Shown here: positions 1 through 5,646 of the stretch, piece by piece
Position numbering within the stretch: position 1 is the first letter of the stretch
Layout: the number at the start of each line of letters is the position of its first letter
NCBI GenBank assembly: GCA_017407375.1
Contig: JAFQWT010000029.1
Coordinates: forward strand, 1-6,196
Direction: 5' to 3'
Origin: Clostridia bacterium
GTDB taxonomy: Bacteria; Bacillota; Clostridia; Oscillospirales; CAG-272
DNA: 6,196 nt
The notes under the pieces: generated by a model
Database searches by the model: none
Told to the model about the DNA's origin: nothing
The model's input: only the letters and a program-made list of their open reading frames with translations
Position numbers and translations under genes: made by a program

Positions 1-17
1 GCTCTTTTTTATTGTCC

Positions 18-2405
18 TTATTTCAGTTCCACGACGGTGACGCCCGCGTCTCCCTCACCGTAGGCCCCCATGCGGTGGGAGGCCACGCGGCGGTCGGCCT
101 TCAGGTATTGGGCAATGGCCTTACGGAGCGCGCCCGTGCCCTTTCCGTGGATGATGCGGACCGTGCGGACTCCCGCCATGATCGCATCGTCAAGGTATTT
201 ATCCACGATGAACCAGGCATCGTCACCGATCATGCCGCGCACGTCGACCTCGGGGCGGAAGTCGGCGCGGACCACGGCGCGCAGGCGTGCCTCGGGCTTT
301 GGCTCCTTGACCTTGATGCGCTTACCGTCCTCAAGGAGGCGCACGTCCTTGGTGCTTACCTTGGCCTTGAGGATGCCGGCCTGCACCGTCAGCTTTCCGT
401 CCCGCTCTGAGATCGCGGTGACTTCCCCCTCCTGATGATAGGAAACGAGGAACACGCGATCGCCGACCTTGAGGGGACGCGGAAGAACGTAATCGTCCTC
501 CAGCGAGATCTCGCGGAATTCGGCCTTATCGTAAAGCTCGTTCCCCTCGCGCAGGCGGTCACGCACGGCGGCCTTGGCGCGGTTCAGCTCCTCGGCAAAG
601 TTGGCGGCGTTCTGCTTGCGGCGGATCTCGTCAAGCTCCTTGAAAATATAGTCGCTCCCTGCGCGGGCGCTGTCAAGCAGCTGCCTGGCACGGGTCAATG
701 CCGTGGCGATCTCCTTTTCCGAGCTGGCGGTCTTTTCCCGCAGGCGGCGCTCGGCCTCCACCTTAAAGCTCTCGTACTCACGGCGGAGGCGCTCGGCCTC
801 CTCGCGCTCACGCTCCATCTCCATGCGGGAAGACTCTAACTGGGCGATCACGCCCTCAAAGCGCTTGGTATCCCCCGAAAGGTGGGCATCGGCGCGGCGG
901 ATGATATCGGGGGAAAGCCCCAGCTTTTCCGAAATAGCAAAGGCGTTAGATTTGCCCGGCATACCGACGATAAGGCGGTAGGTGGGGCGCAGGGTCTCCA
1001 CGTCAAACTCGCACGAGGCGTTCTGCACGCCCTCGGTCTCCAGGGCATACACCTTCAGCTCGGCGTAGTGTGTGGTCGAGGCCGAGAGCGCCCCGCGCTC
1101 CCGCACCTCCTCAAGGATCGCCTCGGCAAGGGCGGCCCCCTCCACGGGGTCGGTGCCCGCGCCAAGCTCGTCAAAAAGAACAAGCGAGCGGTCGGTAACG
1201 TGACCAATGATGCTGACGATATTGACCATGTGCGCCGAGAAGGTGGAAAGCGACTGCTCAATGCTCTGCTCGTCACCAATGTCCACAAGGACCTCGGAGA
1301 AGATCCCCATCTCGGTCCTCTCCTCGGCCGGCAGGGCCAGGCCCGCCTGGGCCATCAAGGCAAAAAGACCAAGCGTTTTCAGGGCCACGGTCTTACCGCC
1401 CGTATTGGGGCCAGTGATGATGAGGGTATCAAACTCGCCCCCCAGCGTAATGTCAATGGGCACCACCGTGTCCTTCTCGATGAGGGGATGGCGGCCGCGG
1501 AGGATCGAGATCCGCTTTTCCTCGGTGATCCTCGGAGTGGCGGCCCCGATGGCATCGGCGTACGAGGCGCGGGTATAGGCAAAGGCGATCTCGGTCATGT
1601 TGCGGCAGTCCGAGGCAATGGCCCCTGCGTTGTTGGCGCATTCCAGGGAAAGCTCGGCAAGGATACGGTCGATCTCGGCCTGCTCGCGCGAGGCAAGCTC
1701 ACGCAGCTCATTGTTGGCCTCCACCACGGCCAACGGCTCAATGAACACCGTCGCCCCCGAGGAGGAGGTGTCGTGTAATAAGCCCTTGATCTCACCGCGA
1801 TACTCGGCCTTAACGGGAATGACGTAGCGGCCGTTTCGCATGGTGACGATGTTTTCCTGAAGGTATTTGGATCGCGCACCGCCAATGTAGGTGCTGAGCG
1901 TGTCCTTGATGCGGTTGTTGGCCGCACGGATCCTGCGGCGGATATCGGAAAGAACGGGGCTGGCCTCGTCGGCAATGAGGTCCTCACCAAGGATGACCTT
2001 GCCGATACGGTCCTCAAGCGGCCGCACCGAAATGAGACGGTCAAAGAGAACGTCCAGCGAGGTGGGTGTCTCGCTTGTGGCGATATAGTCAAGGAAATGG
2101 CGGGCGGCGCGCAGAATGCCCGCAATGGCCAGCAGCTCCCGCGGGAGGAGCGTTGCGCCCTTTTCAGCTCTCCCCACGGCATCCATCACGCCGTCATCCC
2201 CCGCAAAGGGCGGGTAGCCCTTGGTGGCGATCAAGCGGCGCGCATCCGCCGTTTCCTGCTGACGGAGCAGGACGGTATCGTAATCGTCATCGGGCATAAG
2301 AGACAACGCCCGCAGCCGCGCCCCCTCCGTGGGGGCAAAGGCGGAAAGGCGGGCGAGGATCTTGTCATACTCGAGGGCCGATAGGGTCTTTTCAGTAAAG
2401 AGCAT
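18..2405 (-). CDS. mutS2: MutS2 family ATPase with C-terminal Smr domain
   Basis: A 795-residue protein, close to the usual MutS2 length of about 780-790. It starts directly with the MutS core/lever region and lacks the N-terminal mismatch-binding domains of MutS. The ATPase has Walker A TGPNTGGKT (331-339), the STFSAHM signature (387-393), Walker B LVLFDELG (408-415, Asp412 and Glu413) and the TTHYAELK loop (444-451). A charged, Glu/Arg-rich stretch (about 515-625) is a likely coiled coil. A small beta-rich KOW-like region follows (about 645-690), then an Smr domain (about 718-795) with VDVRG (720-724) and HGKGTG (753-758). The family is a dimeric cytoplasmic ATPase. In Helicobacter and Thermus it suppresses recombination; in B. 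subtilis it has been linked to splitting collided ribosomes. The ATG at 2405 lies 8 nt after recO and has AAGGAG (2410-2415) four bases upstream, overlapping the recO stop codon. All ATPase motifs are intact. The identity is clear; which cellular role dominates here is not. Confidence 0.97.
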   Translation of the reverse strand: MLFTEKTLSALEYDKILARLSAFAPTEGARLRALSLMPDDDYDTVLLRQQETADARRLIATKGYPPFAGDDGVMDAVGRAEKGATLLPRELLAIAGILRAARHFLDYIATSETPTSLDVLFDRLISVRPLEDRIGKVILGEDLIADEASPVLSDIRRRIRAANNRIKDTLSTYIGGARSKYLQENIVTMRNGRYVIPVKAEYRGEIKGLLHDTSSSGATVFIEPLAVVEANNELRELASREQAEIDRILAELSLECANNAGAIASDCRNMTEIAFAYTRASYADAIGAATPRITEEKRISILRGRHPLIEKDTVVPIDITLGGEFDTLIITGPNTGGKTVALKTLGLFALMAQAGLALPAEERTEMGIFSEVLVDIGDEQSIEQSLSTFSAHMVNIVSIIGHVTDRSLVLFDELGAGTDPVEGAALAEAILEEVRERGALSASTTHYAELKVYALETEGVQNASCEFDVETLRPTYRLIVGMPGKSNAFAISEKLGLSPDIIRRADAHLSGDTKRFEGVIAQLESSRMEMEREREEAERLRREYESFKVEAERRLREKTASSEKEIATALTRARQLLDSARAGSDYIFKELDEIRRKQNAANFAEELNRAKAAVRDRLREGNELYDKAEFREISLEDDYVLPRPLKVGDRVFLVSYHQEGEVTAISERDGKLTVQAGILKAKVSTKDVRLLEDGKRIKVKEPKPEARLRAVVRADFRPEVDVRGMIGDDAWFIVDKYLDDAIMAGVRTVRIIHGKGTGALRKAIAQYLKADRRVASHRMGAYGEGDAGVTVVELK

Positions 2406-2409
2406 ACGT

Positions 2410-2415
2410 CTCCTT
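2410..2415 (-). promoter_or_regulatory. Ribosome binding site of mutS2 overlapping the recO stop
   Basis: AAGGAG begins within the recO stop codon TAA (2414-2416) and ends four bases before the mutS2 ATG at 2405. The spacer is slightly short but usable. It lies three bases downstream of the hairpin at 2419-2435. Confidence 0.7.
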
Positions 2416-3211
2416 ATGGGTTGCCGGACGCAACCTCCTTGTAAAATTGCAGAGTTTTAAAGCCGCGCTCCAGATGGTTGAGGAGATATTCCTCGGCGGC
2501 ATGAGAAAGGTGGCGCATATCCTCCGCCCCAAGGCGGAAGGAGAAAAGGCGCTCTAAGGGACACGCGAGAATGTACTGCAGTGCCGCACGCGAGGCGGGA
2601 GTGAGGATGCAAAGCAGTGAGCGCGTTCGCGCCGCAAAATCGTCCTCATGGCGCGGAAGCTCCCGCTCGACCGATGAGTGGCACTCCGAGCAGACGACAG
2701 AGCCGTTCATCACGTCCAGCAGCATCTCCCCCTCCGTGGCACCGCAAAGAAGGCAGGCGGAAAGCTCGGGCAGGTAGCCAAGCATGGCCGCCACGCGGAA
2801 TTCAAAGGCCGCCTTGATGACAGGCAGGGGGTATTTATTGTTGGCAATGGCGTAAAGCGAGTTGAGCGCCGTACGCAGGATCTCGGGATCGGGCTGCTCG
2901 GGCACCGTGACGTCTCCCGCCACCTCACACACGTAATTGGCAAGCGCCGTGTTAACAATGTCAAGACGCAGCTCGTAAAAGCTCTCGATCAGCTCCACCT
3001 CCCGCACCCAAAAGCGGTCGCGGCGCGATTCCAGCACAAAGGAGGCGTAGCAAAAAAGCTGAGAAGCGGCAAGATAGCGGCTCTTCAGTGAGCGGCTGCC
3101 GTTGGCAACGGCCGTTACCAGCCCGTGCTCGGCGGTCAGGATCGTGAGGAGCTTATCGCTCCCCGAGAGATCCACCGTACGGACGACAAGGCCGCGGACC
3201 TCATACGTCAT
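2414..3211 (-). CDS. recO: DNA repair protein RecO
   Basis: A 265-residue protein of typical RecO length (about 240-260). The N-terminal OB-fold region begins MTYEVRGLVVRTVDL and continues with SDKLLTILTAEHGL (18-31), which aligns with the start of known RecO proteins. A helical region follows, with a four-cysteine zinc site: Cys153 and Cys156 (CLLC), then Cys174 and Cys177 (CSEC), as in most Gram-positive RecO. RecO works with RecR to load RecA onto SSB-coated single-stranded DNA in RecF-pathway gap and break repair, and it anneals complementary strands. The reading frame is open back to an ATG at 3253, but the first 14 residues of that longer form would overlap era and do not resemble RecO. 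The ATG at 3211 has an AGAGGA site (3217-3222) at good spacing and is one base after the era stop. The last codons of recO carry the ribosome binding site of mutS2. Confidence 0.95.
   Translation of the reverse strand: MTYEVRGLVVRTVDLSGSDKLLTILTAEHGLVTAVANGSRSLKSRYLAASQLFCYASFVLESRRDRFWVREVELIESFYELRLDIVNTALANYVCEVAGDVTVPEQPDPEILRTALNSLYAIANNKYPLPVIKAAFEFRVAAMLGYLPELSACLLCGATEGEMLLDVMNGSVVCSECHSSVERELPRHEDDFAARTRSLLCILTPASRAALQYILACPLERLFSFRLGAEDMRHLSHAAEEYLLNHLERGFKTLQFYKEVASGNP
2419..2435 (-). other. Small perfect hairpin at the recO 3' end before mutS2
   Basis: On the minus strand GGTTGC, a five-base loop GTCCG, and GCAACC form a perfect six-base stem. It ends three bases before the mutS2 ribosome binding site. 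The 5' arm overlaps an AAGGAGG sequence (2434-2440) in the last codons of recO that is a strong Shine-Dalgarno match but has no start codon at usable distance. No run of T follows the stem, so it is not a factor-independent terminator. Any role in mutS2 translation is inference. Confidence 0.3.
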
Positions 3212-3212
3212 A

Positions 3213-4097
3213 TCATTCCTCTTTATAACCGAAATTGCGGACAGCCACGTCACTGTCGCGCCAGTTTTCCTTCACCTTGATCCAAAGGTCAAGGAAGACC
3301 TTGATGCCGAAGAATTTCTCTAAGTCCTCGCGGGCATAAGTACCGATGGTCTTAAGGGTAGCCCCGTGCTTACCGATGATGATCCCCTTGTGCGAGGCCT
3401 TCTCACAGAAGATCTCAGCACGGATGGAGAGCATCGTCTCCTCCTCACGGAAGTCCTCGATCATCACGGCGGTGCCATGGGGGATCTCCTCCTCAAGCAC
3501 GCGCAAAAGCTTTTCGCGGATGACCTCCGCCGCGATCTGGCGCTCGGGCTGATCGGTGAGGGCATCGCTCGGGAAGAAAAACTCGCTTTCCGTAAGGTAT
3601 CCTTTACATTCGTCAAGAAGAATGTCAACGCCCTTCCCGTTTTTGGCGCACATCGGCACAACGGCATCAAAATCGTAGGCCGCGGCGTACGAGGCAATGG
3701 TCTTGGCGATATGCTCACGGCTTGTGGCATCGGTCTTATTGACGGCAAGGATGGCAGGGATGCCGGAGGCACGGAGCTTATCGATGATGCCGGCCTCAAT
3801 GTCCCCCACCTCATCCCGCGGCTCGACCACAAGGATCGCCGCATCGGCCTCGCCCAGCGTATCCCCCGCGGCCTTGACCATGAAATCGCCAAGCTTCGTG
3901 CGGGGGCGGTGAACACCGGGGGTATCGAGGAAAACGTACTGGTCCTCTCCCACCGTGTGGATGCCCGTGATGCGGTTGCGCGTGGTCTGCGGCTTTTTGG
4001 AAACGATGGCGACCTTCTCCCCAAGGATGGCATTGAGGAGCGTGGATTTTCCCACGTTGGGACGCCCCACGATAGCGATAAAGGCAGTTCTTGTCAT
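3213..4097 (-). CDS. era: GTPase Era, ribosome assembly factor
   Basis: A 294-residue protein of normal Era length. The N-terminal GTPase domain has G1 GRPNVGKS (11-18), the switch I region PQTTRNRI (36-43), G3 DTPG (58-61), G4 NKTD (120-123) and a G5 loop reading CAKNG (150-154), where the first residue is Cys rather than the usual Ser. The C-terminal KH domain has the RNA-binding GKHG loop (242-245) within IIGKHGATLK, and ends with LWIKVKENWRD, a typical Era tail. Era binds the 3' end of 16S rRNA near the anti-Shine-Dalgarno sequence and helps 30S maturation; it is usually essential. Start: the ATG at 4097 is 3 nt after the ybeY stop, with AGGAG (4106-4110) eight bases upstream. The neighbour YbeY acts on the same 16S 3' region, so co-expression makes sense. 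In B. subtilis, dgkA and cdd lie between ybeY and era; here they do not. Confidence 0.98.
   Translation of the reverse strand: MTRTAFIAIVGRPNVGKSTLLNAILGEKVAIVSKKPQTTRNRITGIHTVGEDQYVFLDTPGVHRPRTKLGDFMVKAAGDTLGEADAAILVVEPRDEVGDIEAGIIDKLRASGIPAILAVNKTDATSREHIAKTIASYAAAYDFDAVVPMCAKNGKGVDILLDECKGYLTESEFFFPSDALTDQPERQIAAEVIREKLLRVLEEEIPHGTAVMIEDFREEETMLSIRAEIFCEKASHKGIIIGKHGATLKTIGTYAREDLEKFFGIKVFLDLWIKVKENWRDSDVAVRNFGYKEE
3217..3222 (-). promoter_or_regulatory. Ribosome binding site deciding the recO start
   Basis: AGAGGA lies inside the last codons of era, five bases before the recO ATG at 3211 (counted from GAGG, six bases). It supports the short form of RecO over the in-frame ATG at 3253, which lies 41 bases inside era. 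The era stop TGA at 3213-3215 falls between this site and the start, so ribosomes finishing era could re-initiate on recO. Confidence 0.75.
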
Positions 4098-4100
4098 GAC

Positions 4101-4616
4101 TTACTCTCCTAACCCCATTTTCAGGAGGATCTCCCTCTGACGGCGGCACATATCCTCGTCCTCCTCTTCTCCCCTTTCGTGGTCGTAGCCCAGAAGGTGA
4201 AGCGTGGAGTGGATGCAAAGGAAGGCGATCTCACGCTCGGTCGAATGTCCAAGCTCCGCCGCCTGCTCGGCCGCACGCTCCACCGAGAGGACGATGTCAC
4301 CGAGGGTAACGGTCTCACCGTCGGCGTCGCCCCCCTTCGGGAGCTCGTCCGCCTCGTACATCGGGAAGGAGAGAACGTCGGTGGCGGCATCCTTCTCACG
4401 GTATTCGCGGTTCAGCATACGGATGTGCGCGTTGTCGCAAAGCGTGACCGAGACCTCGGAGTCGAAGAAGATGCGCTCATGGAAAAGCGTCTCCTCAATG
4501 GCATCGCGGATGAGGAGCTTTCGGCGGTAGGAAAGCGGTCCGCCCTTCCCTTCCGCTGAAAAATCAATGAAAAGGCGGGGGCCGCAGGGAGTGTAATGAC
4601 GAATATACTCTTTCAT
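4101..4616 (-). CDS. ybeY: Endoribonuclease / rRNA maturation factor YbeY
   Basis: A 171-residue member of the UPF0054/YbeY metalloprotein family. The zinc-binding signature HSTLHLLGYDH is complete, with His136, His140 and His146 in H-x3-H-x5-H spacing. The other family blocks are present: LNREYREKDAATDVLSFP (68-85) and LGDIVLS (105-111). YbeY is a single-strand-specific endoribonuclease involved in 16S rRNA 3'-end maturation and late 70S quality control. The ATG at 4616 overlaps the phoH stop in an ATGA arrangement, which suggests translational coupling; AAGGA (4623-4627) lies six bases upstream. The segment aligning with the usual N-terminus of Bacillus YbeY (LFIDFS) begins at residue 15, so this protein has about 14 extra residues in front. 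No in-frame ATG, GTG or TTG lies between residues 2 and 16, so the extension appears real. The acidic stretch ERGEEEDED after the last His is common in the family. Confidence 0.97.
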   Translation of the reverse strand: MKEYIRHYTPCGPRLFIDFSAEGKGGPLSYRRKLLIRDAIEETLFHERIFFDSEVSVTLCDNAHIRMLNREYREKDAATDVLSFPMYEADELPKGGDADGETVTLGDIVLSVERAAEQAAELGHSTEREIAFLCIHSTLHLLGYDHERGEEEDEDMCRRQREILLKMGLGE

Positions 4617-5644
4617 AGCTTGTCCTTATACTGTTTTTTCACGGTTACGGTCCGTGTGCCCGTTTTTCTTTCTTCGTTGCCGTAACGCTCGTACGCCTTG
4701 ATGATGCTTTGCACCAGGCGGTGGCGCACCACGTCCCGCTCGGTAAAGCGGTGGATCGCGATCCCCTCAATGCCGCCAAGAATCCGCTCGGCCACGGCAA
4801 GGCCGCTCTTTTTCCCGTCGGGGAGGTCGGTCTGCGAGGGGTCCCCCGTTACGACCATACGGGAATTGTGGCCGAGGCGGGTGAGGAACATCTTCATCTG
4901 CTCCACGGTCGTGTTTTGCGCCTCGTCAAGGATAATGTAGGAATCGTCCAGCGTACGGCCGCGCATATAGGCCAGGGGGGCGATCTCAATGGCGCCGCGC
5001 TCGACCTGGCGGGCATAGTTCTCGGCGCCCAGCATTTCAAAAAGCGCATCGTAAAGCGGGCGGAGATAGGGGTCGATCTTGCTTTGCAGGTCCCCGGGGA
5101 GAAAGCCGAGGCGTTCCCCCGCCTCCACCGCCGGGCGGGTGAGAATGATGCGGTCGACCTGCTTGTTGCGGAGGGCCTCGACCGCCATGGCCACCGCAAG
5201 GAAGGTCTTACCCGTCCCCGCAGGACCAAGGCCAAAGATAACGGTGTTCCTTTTGATGGCCTCCACGTAGCGCCGCTGCCCCGCCGTTTTGGGGCGGATG
5301 GGCTTACCGCGGCTGGTAATGGCAATAACGGCGCCATCCAGCGCCTCCAGATCCTCCCCCGCACCGGCGCTGATCGTCTCGATCACGTAATCAACGGTCT
5401 GATCCTCAAGATAATCCCCCGCCGTGACCATACGCGAGAGGTATTCCACCACGCGGGCCGCCCCCTCCACACCGGCGGGGTCCTCCCCGCTGATGATGAC
5501 GGCATCCCCCGCATCCACGCCGCCGCTTTTGTTCTCAAGGCGCACGGAAAAACGGTCCTCAATGCGGCGGGCGTTCGCATCTCCCGTACCGAAGACGGCG
5601 GCCGTCACGGACCCATCACGAATACATACAAGCTTTTGCGGCAT
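4613..5644 (-). CDS. phoH: PhoH family P-loop ATPase (PhoH-like protein)
   Basis: A 343-residue protein; PhoH-like proteins of Firmicutes are about 310-330 residues, so this is normal or slightly long. The N-terminal 90 residues look like the KH-like PhoH N-domain (FGTGDANARRIED, then VIISGEDPAGVEGA). The ATPase core has Walker A GPAGTGKT (140-147), RPAVEAGERLGFLPGDLQ (170-187), Walker B IILDEAQN (237-244), TGDPSQTDLP (267-276) and HRLV (308-311). The family is related to the superfamily 1 helicase core and is predicted to act on RNA; its exact substrate is not settled. Its conserved place beside ybeY suggests a role in rRNA or ribosome maturation. I chose the ATG at 5644 because GGAGG (5651-5655) is six bases upstream of it. 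The ATG at 5650, which overlaps the yqfD stop, touches GGAGG with no spacer. The C-terminal 20 residues are Lys/Arg-rich and variable. Confidence 0.96.
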   Translation of the reverse strand: MPQKLVCIRDGSVTAAVFGTGDANARRIEDRFSVRLENKSGGVDAGDAVIISGEDPAGVEGAARVVEYLSRMVTAGDYLEDQTVDYVIETISAGAGEDLEALDGAVIAITSRGKPIRPKTAGQRRYVEAIKRNTVIFGLGPAGTGKTFLAVAMAVEALRNKQVDRIILTRPAVEAGERLGFLPGDLQSKIDPYLRPLYDALFEMLGAENYARQVERGAIEIAPLAYMRGRTLDDSYIILDEAQNTTVEQMKMFLTRLGHNSRMVVTGDPSQTDLPDGKKSGLAVAERILGGIEGIAIHRFTERDVVRHRLVQSIIKAYERYGNEERKTGTRTVTVKKQYKDKL

Positions 5645-5646
5645 AG

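Noticed and set aside
1..17. A T-run at the left edge (positions 5-10) as a terminator for mutS2
   Set aside because: On the transcribed strand it reads as an A-run, not a U-run, and no stem precedes it.
882..1778. A 298-residue open frame on the plus strand opposite mutS2
   Set aside because: It covers the conserved MutS2 ATPase motifs in antisense, has no recognisable domain, and is explained by codon bias leaving the antisense frame open.
1595..2182. A 195-residue open frame on the minus strand in another frame of mutS2
   Set aside because: It is an overlapping frame shadow rich in Arg, Ser and Pro, inside a gene whose own frame is continuous and conserved.
3366..4112. A 248-residue open frame on the plus strand opposite era
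   Set aside because: It is antisense to the well-conserved GTPase, with no domain features of its own.
4600..4635. TATAAG (4625-4630) and TATATT (4602-4607) on the minus strand as promoters for ybeY
   Set aside because: Neither has a convincing -35 or an extended -10, and ybeY is already coupled to phoH by overlap.
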